Assembly: GCF_003932715.1 (NCBI RefSeq)
Contig: NZ_CP020700.1
Coordinates: 3,680,501-3,744,500 of the forward strand
Length of the DNA: 64,000 bases
From: Streptomyces tsukubensis
Lineage (GTDB): Bacteria > Actinomycetota > Actinomycetes > Streptomycetales > Streptomycetaceae
Direction: 5' to 3'
Below are positions 8,873 through 16,771 of this stretch, one piece after another (the first letter of the stretch is position 1; every line of letters begins with the position of its first letter). The translations under genes were made by a program, and so were the position numbers. The notes beneath the pieces are model-generated. The model was not told the origin of the DNA and searched no databases. It saw only the letters and a program-made list of their open reading frames with translations.

Positions 8873-10099
8873 ATGACGAGGACCGGAAGACGGCGGGTCG
8901 TGAGCGGGTTCGACTGCGACGTGCTGGTGATCGGCGGTGGGATCGTCGGCCTGTCGACGGCGTATGCCCTCACGCGTTCGGCACCCGGCACCCGGGTGGT
9001 CGTGCTGGAGAAGGAGGAGGCCCCCGCCCGGCATCAGACCGGCCGGAACAGCGGTGTGATCCACAGCGGGATCTACTACCGCCCCGGCTCCCTCAAGGCG
9101 CGGTACGCCGTCACGGGCGCGGCCGAGATGGTGAAGTTCTGCGCCGAGCACGGACTGCCCCACCGGGTGACGGGCAAGCTGATCGTCGCCACCCGGCGCG
9201 ACGAGCTGCCCCGGCTGCACTCCCTGGTCCAGCGCGGCCGGGAGAACGGGATCCCGGTGCGTGAGCTGGGCCCCGCGCAGATCGCGGAGTACGAGCCGGG
9301 GGTGCGCGGTCTGGCCGCGATCCACGTCGGCACGACGGGGGTGTGCGACTACGGCGCGGTGGCGGAGCAGCTCGCCGTGCTGGCGGGCGCGGCAGGCGCG
9401 GAGGTGCGCTGCGGGGAGGAGGTCGTCGTGGTGGACCGCCGGCCCTGGGGCGTCGCGGTGCGCACGGCCTCCGGGACGGTCCTGCGGGCCCGCGCCCTGG
9501 TGAACTGCGCGGGACTGCACTGCGACCGGGTGGCCCGGCTGACCGGCGACGACCCCGAGATGCGGATCGTCCCCTTCCGCGGGGAGTACTACGAACTGAC
9601 GGATCCGTCGCTGGTCAGGGGCCTGGTCTATCCCGTGCCGGATCCGGCGTTCCCCTTCCTCGGGGTCCATCTGACCCGGGGGATCGACGGCTCGGTCCAC
9701 GTCGGGCCGAACGCGGTCCCGGCCCTCGCCCGCGAGGGGTACGGCTGGGGCGTGGTCCGCCCCGGTGAGCTGGCGGCCACCCTGAGCTGGCCCGGCTCCT
9801 GGCACATCGCCCGCCGCCACTGGCGTTACGGCGCGGGCGAGCTGCGCCGCTCGCTGTCGAAGGAGGCTTTCGCCCAGGAGGTCCGGCGGCTGCTCCCGGC
9901 GGTCACGGAGGAGGCCCTGCGGCCCACGGACGCGGGGGTGCGCGCCCAGGCCGTGCTCCGGGACGGCACCCTCGTCGACGACTTCCTGATACGGGAGACC
10001 CGCCAGGTCGTCCATGTGCTGAACGCTCCTTCCCCGGCGGCGACGGCGTCCCTCCCGATCGGCCGTGAGGTGGCCCGCCGGGTGCGGGCGATGCTGTAG
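8873..10099 (+). CDS. lhgO: L-2-hydroxyglutarate oxidase (LhgO-type FAD oxidoreductase)
   Basis: 408 residues, DAO-type FAD oxidoreductase that would oxidise L-2-hydroxyglutarate to 2-oxoglutarate. The dinucleotide motif VIGGGIVGLSTAYAL is followed by an Asp/Glu ending (VVVLEKE), and the family signature HQTGRNSGVIHSGIYY is intact. A C-terminal segment (NAPSPAATASLPIG) matches the usual LhgO ending. The ATG at 8873 has GGGAGGTGGAG immediately upstream. It lies between the NsdA-like gene and trmB on the same strand, with about 200 and 48 bases of spacing. The assignment to LhgO rather than another DAO-family enzyme rests on the HSGIYY motif and length. Confidence 0.9.
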   Translation: MTRTGRRRVVSGFDCDVLVIGGGIVGLSTAYALTRSAPGTRVVVLEKEEAPARHQTGRNSGVIHSGIYYRPGSLKARYAVTGAAEMVKFCAEHGLPHRVTGKLIVATRRDELPRLHSLVQRGRENGIPVRELGPAQIAEYEPGVRGLAAIHVGTTGVCDYGAVAEQLAVLAGAAGAEVRCGEEVVVVDRRPWGVAVRTASGTVLRARALVNCAGLHCDRVARLTGDDPEMRIVPFRGEYYELTDPSLVRGLVYPVPDPAFPFLGVHLTRGIDGSVHVGPNAVPALAREGYGWGVVRPGELAATLSWPGSWHIARRHWRYGAGELRRSLSKEAFAQEVRRLLPAVTEEALRPTDAGVRAQAVLRDGTLVDDFLIRETRQVVHVLNAPSPAATASLPIGREVARRVRAML

Positions 10100-10147
10100 G
10101 GCGTCCCGGCGCGGGCACCGGCGTACCCCCGTAGAATTGGTCCCACT

Positions 10148-11014
10148 GTGTCGACACCGCGCCCCCACACCCCCGAATCCCCCGCCCCCGGCTCCGGCTC
10201 CGAACCCGCCTCCGGGTCCACGGCCGATTCCGGCTCCGCTTCCGCTCCCGGCTCTGCTTCCGGTTCTGCTTCCGGGTCCGGCCGGGCGCGGCGTGAGCCG
10301 AGGTTCCCCGGAGGGCCGGCGGCCGATCCCGCGGGCTCGCACCACGAGCGGCGGATCCGGAGCTTCCAGCCCCGCCGCAGCCGGGTCACCACCGGCCAGG
10401 GCGATGCGCTCCAGCGGCTCTGGCCGGTCTGGGGCCTCGATATCGACGGACGGGAGCGGCTCGACCTCGCCGCGATGTTCGACGGGCTGCCGGTGGTGCT
10501 GGAGATCGGCTTCGGCATGGGCGAAGCCACCGCGGCCATGGCGGCCGCCGATCCCGCGACCGGGATCCTCGCCGTGGACGTCCACACCCCGGGTCAGGGC
10601 AATCTGCTCGGCCTCGCCGAGCGGAACGGGCTGACGAACGTCCGGGTGGCCAACGGGGACGCGATCATCCTGCTGCGGGAGCAGCTCGCACCGGGCGCCC
10701 TCGACGGAATGCGGGTGTACTTCCCGGACCCGTGGCCGAAGAAGCGCCACCACAAGCGGCGGCTGATCCAGCCCGAGTTCCTGACGCTGGCCGCCGGGGC
10801 CCTGAAGCCCGGTGCGGTGCTGCACTGCGCGACGGACTGGGAGCCGTACGCGGATCAGATGCTGGAGGTGCTGACCGCGCACCCCGACTTCGAGAACACG
10901 GCCGAGGACGGCGGCTTCGCCCCCCGGCCCGACTTCCGGCCCCGGACCCGCTTCGAGGGCCAGGGCCTGGACAAGGGGCACATCGTCCGCGATCTCCTCT
11001 TCCGCCGGGTCTGA
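10148..11014 (+). CDS. trmB: tRNA (guanine-N7-)-methyltransferase TrmB
   Basis: Uses SAM to make m7G46 in tRNA variable loops. 288 residues. The first ~70 are a Ser/Gly/Ala/Pro-rich extension absent from typical ~220-residue TrmB. The catalytic domain follows: LEIGFGMGEA (SAM motif I), VDVHTPG (acidic loop), and the diagnostic VYFPDPWPKKRHHKRRL motif that binds tRNA. The GTG at 10148 is used because homology begins well downstream and no better start is visible; translation could also begin nearer the conserved part. The extension is coded by simple TCCGG-type repeats like the linker of the gene at 6829. Confidence 0.95.
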   Translation: MSTPRPHTPESPAPGSGSEPASGSTADSGSASAPGSASGSASGSGRARREPRFPGGPAADPAGSHHERRIRSFQPRRSRVTTGQGDALQRLWPVWGLDIDGRERLDLAAMFDGLPVVLEIGFGMGEATAAMAAADPATGILAVDVHTPGQGNLLGLAERNGLTNVRVANGDAIILLREQLAPGALDGMRVYFPDPWPKKRHHKRRLIQPEFLTLAAGALKPGAVLHCATDWEPYADQMLEVLTAHPDFENTAEDGGFAPRPDFRPRTRFEGQGLDKGHIVRDLLFRRV

Positions 11015-11110
11015 CCGCGGGGCTCCGGAGCGGACCTTCCGGACGCCCCGACCGACCTGAACGCCGTATCCCCGTCGCGTGTTGTCGGTGGAGGTCGTTA
11101 GTGTCGACAG

Positions 11111-12634
11111 GTGTCAGAGCCGTCGCCCCCGCAGCCCGATCCCAGCCCGCAGCCGCCCCGCCCGGCGGGCGCGGCACCCTCGGAGCCCCTCCCGTATGCC
11201 GTGGATACGGATACGTCGGGGCATTCCACACCCCTCGGGGAGGCCGGACGCCGGGCGACGCCTCCTGAACCCCGGCCCGCGCCGTCCGCCCCAGGACCTG
11301 GCGCACCCGCCACCCCCGGCGGCGATGCCGGGCCCACCGGGCCTGCCGTCCCCGCCTACGCCGCGGAGCCGGTGTTCGACGCGCTGCCCGAGCGGTCGCG
11401 CTGGCGCTACCAACCGCGCGCCTCCCGGATCTGGCGCAGCAAGGTGCTCCGGGCCGGGGTGCTGATCGTCCTGCTCGCGCTCTGCGCCCTCGCCATCCTC
11501 GCGACGGTCCGCGACGAGACCGGCACCCAGGGCTTCCTGGTCGGTCTCGGTCTGGCCACCCTCCCGGTCCCCCTGCTGCTCGCCGCCTTCCGCTGGCTGG
11601 ACCGGGTCGAACCGGGCCCCTGGCGCAATCTGGCGTTCGCCTTCGCCTGGGGCGCCTTCGCCGCCGCCCTGATGTCGATCACGGCGAACACCTTCGCCAT
11701 CCAGTGGATCGCCAACAGCACCGCGGACCCGACCGACGCGGACAACCTCGGCGCGACGGTGGTCGCGCCGATCGTCGAGGAGACCGCGAAGGGCGCCGCG
11801 ATCTTCCTGCTCTTCTTCTTCCGGCGCCGGCACTTCACCGGTCTGGTCGACGGCATCGTCGTCGCCGGGTTCACCGCCACCGGCTTCGCGTTCACCGAGA
11901 ACATCCTCTATCTCGGTACGGCCTTCGACGGCGACCGGCTGCCGGGCGAGTCCGGCCTCGTCTCGGTGACGGCGACGTTCTTCGTACGGATCGTCATGTC
12001 GCCGTTCGCGCATCCGCTGTTCACCGTGCTCACCGGTATCGGTCTGGGTCTCGCCGCGTCGGCCGCACGCCGCCACCGGTTCCGGAGGTTCGCCTTCCCC
12101 ACGCTCGGGCTGCTGCTGTCGATGGGTATGCACGCCCTGTGGAACGGCTCGGCGTCGTACCTCGGCCCGATCGGCTTCTATCTGGTCTACGGAATGTTCA
12201 TGGTCCCGGTCTTCGCGCTGCTGACCTGGCTGACGATCTGGTCCCGCCAGCGCGAGCTGCGGACGATCTCGGCCGCCCTGCCGCCGTACGCCACCGCCGG
12301 CTGGCTGGCACCGGCCGAACCGGCGGCGCTGGCCTCGATGCGGGCCCGTAACGAAGCCCGGAACATCGCCCGGCGCACCCATGGACCGGCCGCGGCACAC
12401 GCGGTCGCGGAGTACGTCCGCTTCGCGACGTCCCTGGCGTTCCTGCGCGACCGGGCGCAGCGCGGCACGGCGGATCCGGACTTCACGGCGCGGGAGCAGG
12501 AGTTGCTGCACCATATGTGGCTGCGGAAGCCGGTGGCCGGTCCGGCGCTGGCCTATGCGGCCAGGGCGAGCGGTGTGGTCTCCGTACCGCCGCCGTACCG
12601 GGACTACGAGGGGTACAACCCGTACCGCGTCTGA
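11111..12634 (+). CDS. PrsW-family intramembrane metalloprotease
   Basis: Multi-spanning membrane protease related to PrsW, which cleaves anti-sigma factors in Bacillus. 507 residues. A Pro/Ala-rich cytosolic N-terminus of ~105 residues is followed by about eight spans. The conserved protease elements are VAPIVEETAKG (EExxK glutamates), GFAFTENILYL, SPFAHPLFT and SMGMHALWN. The C-terminal ~120 residues are soluble. It starts with GTG at 11111. The natural substrate in Streptomyces is unknown. Confidence 0.93.
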   Translation: MSEPSPPQPDPSPQPPRPAGAAPSEPLPYAVDTDTSGHSTPLGEAGRRATPPEPRPAPSAPGPGAPATPGGDAGPTGPAVPAYAAEPVFDALPERSRWRYQPRASRIWRSKVLRAGVLIVLLALCALAILATVRDETGTQGFLVGLGLATLPVPLLLAAFRWLDRVEPGPWRNLAFAFAWGAFAAALMSITANTFAIQWIANSTADPTDADNLGATVVAPIVEETAKGAAIFLLFFFRRRHFTGLVDGIVVAGFTATGFAFTENILYLGTAFDGDRLPGESGLVSVTATFFVRIVMSPFAHPLFTVLTGIGLGLAASAARRHRFRRFAFPTLGLLLSMGMHALWNGSASYLGPIGFYLVYGMFMVPVFALLTWLTIWSRQRELRTISAALPPYATAGWLAPAEPAALASMRARNEARNIARRTHGPAAAHAVAEYVRFATSLAFLRDRAQRGTADPDFTAREQELLHHMWLRKPVAGPALAYAARASGVVSVPPPYRDYEGYNPYRV

Positions 12635-12666
12635 TCCGGCCGGTACGAGCACGGCCGGGGAAAAGA

Positions 12667-12712
12667 ACCGGCAGCCCTGACGTCGGGGGGTTGGTGCGTC
12701 AGAGCTGCCGGT
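12667..12712 (+). terminator. Rho-independent-type hairpin after the PrsW gene
   Basis: ACCGGCAGC-CTGACG pairs with CGTCAG-GCTGCCGGT around a 14-nt loop, giving a nearly perfect long stem just after the stop codon. There is no strong T-run, as is common in Streptomyces. Confidence 0.8.
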
Positions 12713-12839
12713 GGTCGTGAAGGCCAGGACCCGCCGTCCGTTGGACAGCGGTCTCCCTGGATCCCGGAGTCCGGGACCGCGGGAGCTTCAGGGCCGGGCG
12801 GGATGCACCGGTGGCGGGAACCCGCGATTCACCGGTTGC

Positions 12840-12864
12840 GGACCGGCCGGTGCCCGGCCGGTCC
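12840..12864 (-). terminator. Hairpin terminator after the M23 peptidase gene
   Basis: A perfect 11-bp stem (GGACCGGCCGG / CCGGCCGGTCC) with a 3-nt loop sits 15 bases past the stop of the peptidase gene on the minus strand. Confidence 0.7.
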
Positions 12865-12878
12865 GGAACCCGCGGGCG

Positions 12879-13889
12879 TCAGGGCCGCAGACCCTTGCTG
12901 CGCAGCCAGGCGCCGGGGTCGATGGTCGTACCGCCGGGCGTCTTGACCTCCAGGTGGAGGTGGTTGCCGGTGGAGTTGCCGGTGGAGCCGACCCGTCCGA
13001 CCATATCGCCCGCGACGACCTTCTGGCCCACGTTGGCGTTGATCGACGAGAGGTGGGCGTACATGACCTCGGTGCCGTCGTTCAGCTCGATGACGACCTG
13101 GTAGCCGTACGAGCCCGCGTAACCGGCGGACTTGACGGTGCCCGCGCCGACGGCCTTGACCGGGGTGCCCGCCGGGGCGGCGAAGTCCAGACCGGTGTGC
13201 TGGCCGGAGGACCAGAGTCCGCCGGACGAACCGAAGGTCGAGGTGATGTTGTACGAGGAGGTGGGGAGCGCGAAGCTCTTCGCCAGCTTGGCGAGGCGCT
13301 CGGCCTCCGCCTTCTTCTTGGCTTCCTCGGCGGCCTTCTTCTTCGCCTCGTCCGCCTTCTTCTTGGCGTCGGCGGACGCCTTCAGCGCATCCGCGGCGGC
13401 GGCTTCGGCGGCGGCCTTCTCGGCCACGGCCCGGCGCTCCGCCTCGGCCTGCGCCTGCTGCTGCTCGGCCTGCTGGAGGATCCGGGAGCGCAGCGCCTCA
13501 CCCGCGTTGTCGTCGGCCTTGGACTGCTCGCCCGCCTCGGTGACGGTGTCGCCCATGGTGGCGAGGCCGGCGTTCGGCGCGCCGTCCTCGGTGCCGCCGA
13601 GCCCGTCGGGGAGGGAGATGGTGATGGGGGCCTTGTCCTGCGCGGTGGCGATGCCGCCCGCGCCGACCGCGGCGATCACACCGACACCGAGGACGGTGGA
13701 GCTGCGGGCGAAGGCCCGGCGCTGCTGCCGCAGCACGCGGTGGCGGCCACGGTTCGGGAGAAGCGTTTCCGCGCTGGGGTTCCACTCACCGGTGGACGGC
13801 TCGGCACCACCGTCTTCGCCGAAGCGGGTGCCGTTGCTCATGTACCCGGGCCCGGCGGGGGCTTGCGGGGCAGGACTGTTGGACGCCAC
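12879..13889 (-). CDS. Secreted M23-family peptidoglycan endopeptidase (LytM domain)
   Basis: Cell-wall hydrolase, 336 residues. A cytosolic/signal region ends in a hydrophobic stretch (STVLGVGVIAAVGAGGIATAQ). A long Ala/Lys/Glu coiled coil (about residues 145-220) leads to the C-terminal LytM domain with GQHTGLDFAAPAGTPV (zinc ligands His and Asp) and GNHLHLEV. The start is GTG at 13889, because AAGGAAAGGAG lies just upstream, and because sequence further upstream is the riboswitch below rather than protein. Control by c-di-AMP fits the known link between this messenger and resuscitation/cell-wall hydrolases in Streptomyces. Confidence 0.94.
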   Translation of the reverse strand: MASNSPAPQAPAGPGYMSNGTRFGEDGGAEPSTGEWNPSAETLLPNRGRHRVLRQQRRAFARSSTVLGVGVIAAVGAGGIATAQDKAPITISLPDGLGGTEDGAPNAGLATMGDTVTEAGEQSKADDNAGEALRSRILQQAEQQQAQAEAERRAVAEKAAAEAAAADALKASADAKKKADEAKKKAAEEAKKKAEAERLAKLAKSFALPTSSYNITSTFGSSGGLWSSGQHTGLDFAAPAGTPVKAVGAGTVKSAGYAGSYGYQVVIELNDGTEVMYAHLSSINANVGQKVVAGDMVGRVGSTGNSTGNHLHLEVKTPGGTTIDPGAWLRSKGLRP

Positions 13890-13909
13890 TGAGGCGTACT
13901 CCTTTCCTT

Positions 13910-14050
13910 CCTTCTCGCCTACCGGGTTAGCTGACGGGTTCGGAGCAGGAAGGTCTCCTACGGAGTCTCCGCAGGCTGCGGAGGCATCCGATTCACCCCA
14001 AGAAGTGGTTCCCCGGTTCCCTTGCGGGATTCGGCGCATGAGCACGGAGC
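13910..14050 (-). promoter_or_regulatory. c-di-AMP riboswitch (ydaO/yuaA leader) of the M23 peptidase gene
   Basis: On the minus strand the leader contains, in order, the ydaO core pieces: GCCGAATCC, GGGAACCGGGGAACC, TTGGGGTGAAT, GGAGACCTTCCTGCTCCGAA and CCGTCAGCTAACCCGGTAGGC. These end about 25 nt before the GTG start. This order and wording match actinobacterial ydaO elements, which sit in front of cell-wall hydrolase genes and switch them off at high c-di-AMP. Recognition is by eye; no covariance model was run. Confidence 0.92.
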
Positions 14051-14351
14051 CACCCTGACGGCGACTGGGACGACCGCGCTGCGTTATCGAACGTTAATAG
14101 ACACGGGGAATGTTTTCCAAGTGTTCCTGATGATCGTTAAACCCGGACGGCGAACCAACTGGGACAGAAGGCTTCCAAATCGGGCGAGTTACCCGCCCCT
14201 GAGACCTGTTCAGGGCCTCTCCGCCCCCTCCACACCCCTGATGGTTCGTCAGATGTTATGGCGACAGCGATGGTTCGATCACGCACCGTGCAGAAAACGG
14301 CAGTGCAATGGCACATAGCCCCCAGCACTTGGCCAATCGTTGGTCAACTCT
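14051..14351. other. 300-bp intergenic region upstream of the riboswitch
   Basis: Contains the promoter side of the riboswitch-controlled gene, including AT-richer sequence (TATTAACG around 14092-14100) and a short CGGGCGA..ACCCGCC hairpin near 14180-14197. No coding sequence seen. Confidence 0.5.
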
Positions 14352-15551
14352 TTATCCATCGGCCCGGAGAGGCGGCTGTTCCGACGGCCGGCCCCCCGCC
14401 CCGGCCCCGTTGACCTCAGCGGTCCCGACGGGACCACCCGGACCACTGCCTCCAGCCGGGCGGGTGACCGCGAGCAGCGCCATATCGTCCGTCGATCCGC
14501 CGCCCGTATGCCGTCGTACGTCGTCCACCAGCGCGTCCAGCAGCTCCCCCGGCCCCGGGAACGACCGCCCGTCGAGCTGCTCCTCCGGGTCGTAGAACAC
14601 CCCGGCCGCGTTCCGCGCCTCCGAGAGCCCGTCCGTGTAGAGCAGCAGGGTCGACCCGTCGGGCATCGGATGCGATTCGGCCCGCCCCGGCCAGTTCCCC
14701 AGCTCCTTCATGCCCAGCGGCAGCGCCGCCTCGTCGGGCGGCAGGGTGCGCAGCCGCCCGTCGGCGTGGAGCAGCAGCGGCTCGGGGTGCCCCCGGTTCA
14801 GCAGGCGTACGGCCCCGAAGCCACGCGGGATCTCCGCGAACACGGCGGTCGCGAACCCCTCGAAATCGTCGAGATCGCCCGCTCCGCGCCGTAGCGCCTC
14901 CCGGACGAGCGCCTGCTCCAGCCGGTCGGCGACGCACTCCAGCGTGGCCTCCCGCTCGGCCGCCTCCCGGAAGGCCCCGATCAGGATGGCCACGGCCTCC
15001 ACGGCCCCCAGACCCTTGCCCCGGACGTCCCCGACCACCAGCCGTACACCGTGCGGAGTGTCCTGTACGGCGAAGAGGTCGCCGCCGATGAAGGCGTCGG
15101 CGAGGGCCGCCTCGTACCGTGCGGCGATCCGCAGCCCGCCGATCTCCTCGGCGGGCGTGGGCAGCACGGCCCGCTGCGCGGCCTCGGCGATCACCCGGGC
15201 CGAGGCCAGTTTCTGGTTGCTGCGGGTGATGACCCGGTTGATGAAGAGCGCCAGGGCGGAGACGGTGACGACCGTACTCAGCTCGGTATAGGCCTGGGTC
15301 TGGCCGAGGGAGCGGTTGTAGATGTCCAGACCCAGCTCGGTCAGGACGGCGAAGGCGCCCGTCGCCAGCGTGACGGCGAAGGAGAAGAAGGGGGCCGCGA
15401 TCAGCGGGGCGGCCGTGAACATGGGCACGGCGGTGAACTTCGCGGGGGTCGTGAGGTCGTACACCACCCCGAAGACGATCATCAGCGACGGCAGCATCCG
15501 GGCGAAGCGCCGGGCACCGCCGTATCCGTTCCGCTGTGTCTGCTCCGCCAC
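14352..15551 (-). CDS. Membrane-anchored PP2C/SpoIIE-family serine/threonine phosphatase
   Basis: 399 residues. The first ~120 residues form about four membrane spans. A linker reading AEAAQRAVLPTPAEEIGGL, the usual entry to SpoIIE-type domains, leads to the PP2C catalytic domain: GGDLFAVQDTPHGVRLVVGDVRGKGLGA carries the metal-binding Asp residues, and LLLYTDGLSEAR and GGSTDDMALLAV carry the rest. Such proteins dephosphorylate anti-anti-sigma factors; the partner is not visible here. The C-terminus is a disordered Gly/Ala/Pro tail. Confidence 0.93.
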   Translation of the reverse strand: MAEQTQRNGYGGARRFARMLPSLMIVFGVVYDLTTPAKFTAVPMFTAAPLIAAPFFSFAVTLATGAFAVLTELGLDIYNRSLGQTQAYTELSTVVTVSALALFINRVITRSNQKLASARVIAEAAQRAVLPTPAEEIGGLRIAARYEAALADAFIGGDLFAVQDTPHGVRLVVGDVRGKGLGAVEAVAILIGAFREAAEREATLECVADRLEQALVREALRRGAGDLDDFEGFATAVFAEIPRGFGAVRLLNRGHPEPLLLHADGRLRTLPPDEAALPLGMKELGNWPGRAESHPMPDGSTLLLYTDGLSEARNAAGVFYDPEEQLDGRSFPGPGELLDALVDDVRRHTGGGSTDDMALLAVTRPAGGSGPGGPVGTAEVNGAGAGGRPSEQPPLRADG

Positions 15552-15682
15552 AGGTGCTCTCCTCCCCTCCCAGCCTCACGGCGGCGGGTGCACGGGGCGA
15601 GCCGCGCTGGACCGGCCGGGTGACCCCCCGGGCCCCTGCCCGGCCTCCGGAGACCGCGAGCCCCTCACGGAATACGACAACA

Positions 15683-15715
15683 GCCCGGTGCTCTCGTAGA
15701 ACGAGAGCACCGGGC
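15683..15715 (-). terminator. Terminator of tRNA-fMet
   Basis: Perfect 15-bp stem (GCCCGGTGCTCTCGT / ACGAGAGCACCGGGC) with a 3-nt loop, 12 bases past the tRNA 3' end on the minus strand. Confidence 0.85.
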
Positions 15716-15726
15716 CGTGTCTTCAG

Positions 15727-15800
15727 TAGCGGGGACAGGATTTGAACCTGCGACCTCTGGGTTATGAGCCCAGCGAGCTACCGAGCTGCTCCACCCCGCG
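15727..15800 (-). tRNA. tRNA-fMet (initiator), anticodon CAT
   Basis: Full cloverleaf of 74 nt. Acceptor starts CGCGGGG, anticodon loop is CTCATAA, and the T-arm reads GCAGGTTCAAATCCTGT. The anticodon stem carries the three G-C pairs (GGG/CCC) and position 1 is an unpaired C, both hallmarks of the initiator. The 3' CCA is not encoded. Confidence 0.96.
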
Positions 15801-15931
15801 TCGGTAAACACAACCTTACGCCATCCGGAGCACCTCTGGTGACCACTTCCCCACGAGTTCCCCCGCGACTTCCCCCGCGACCTCGCCGGGAGGTCCTTCC
15901 ACCCCCGCCGGAAGCCCCGTTTTCCGGCCGG

Positions 15932-16678
15932 TCAGTCGGTGAGGTGACGCTCCGCGTACACCCGCATCGCGTCCCGGACGAAGGCCGCCGTACCCACCCC
16001 GTACTTGTCGTAGTTGTCGCCGAAGCGCGGGTCCGCGGCGAACATCTCGCCGAGCCCCGTGAAGTGGGACTTCGACGGCGGGGCCAGCAGCGACTGCCAG
16101 GCGTACATCCGCCGGGTGATCGCCTGGACGGTCTCGTCACCGGGCGCGGCGCCGTCCTTGAGGGCCCGGGCGTAGTCGCGGGCGATCGTCTCGTGGTCCA
16201 GCAGATGCGCCCGCCGCTCGTCCTCGCCGAGCTGCTGCCACCGCCGGCTGCTCGCACGCCAGGCGTCCGCGCCCCAGCGCTCCGTGACCTCCTTCTCGTA
16301 CTTCCTGTTGTCGAAGCCGTCGAGTACGTCTTCCGCCATGAGTTCCTCCCCTAGTTCGGTCTTGCGGAGAGTGGTCCGCACGGACGCGATCCGGCGGGCA
16401 AGCCGGTCCCGCTCAAGCTCCAGCAGCTCCAGATGGGCCCGGAGCGCCGCGGTCGTGTCCTGCTGGCCCGCCAGCACCTCGGCGATGGCGGGCAGCCCGA
16501 GACCCAGCTCGCGCAGGAGCAGGATCCGCTGGAGGCGCACCAGCTCGTCCGGCCCGTAGTAGCGGTAGCCGTTGGCCCCGATCCGGCGGGGTGCCAGCAG
16601 CCCGATGTCCGCGTAGTGCCGCAGGGTGCGGCTGGTCGTCCCGGCACGCCGGGCGACCTCTTGGATCGACCACTCCAT
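15932..16678 (-). CDS. MerR-family regulator of TipA type (TipAS C-terminal domain)
   Basis: 248 residues. The N-terminal winged helix MEWSIQEVARRAGTTSRTLRHYADIGLL is classic MerR. A coiled coil (about 75-110) leads to a TipAS-like helical domain, which in TipAL binds thiopeptides. This protein contains no cysteine at all, so it cannot form the covalent Cys-thiostrepton adduct known for TipA; any ligand would bind non-covalently. In front of it are an inverted repeat and direct repeats listed separately, suggesting autoregulation. Confidence 0.93.
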   Translation of the reverse strand: MEWSIQEVARRAGTTSRTLRHYADIGLLAPRRIGANGYRYYGPDELVRLQRILLLRELGLGLPAIAEVLAGQQDTTAALRAHLELLELERDRLARRIASVRTTLRKTELGEELMAEDVLDGFDNRKYEKEVTERWGADAWRASSRRWQQLGEDERRAHLLDHETIARDYARALKDGAAPGDETVQAITRRMYAWQSLLAPPSKSHFTGLGEMFAADPRFGDNYDKYGVGTAAFVRDAMRVYAERHLTD

Positions 16679-16694
16679 GACCTGAACGGTAGAA

Positions 16695-16743
16695 GTTGAC
16701 GTTGCGTAAAGGTCAACCCCATTGAAAAACGGCGTAAAGGTCA
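16695..16743 (-). promoter_or_regulatory. Candidate MerR operator/promoter
   Basis: GTTGAC (16695-16700) and GTCAAC (16712-16717) form a dyad. The 12-mer GCGTAAAGGTCA occurs twice as a direct repeat at 16704-16715 and 16732-16743. On the minus strand this gives a TTGACC -35-like element 20-40 bases before the ATG. Such spaced dyads are the usual MerR target; binding is inferred. Confidence 0.6.
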
Positions 16744-16771
16744 GTACGCCAGGTAGGGGGCGATCACAGCA

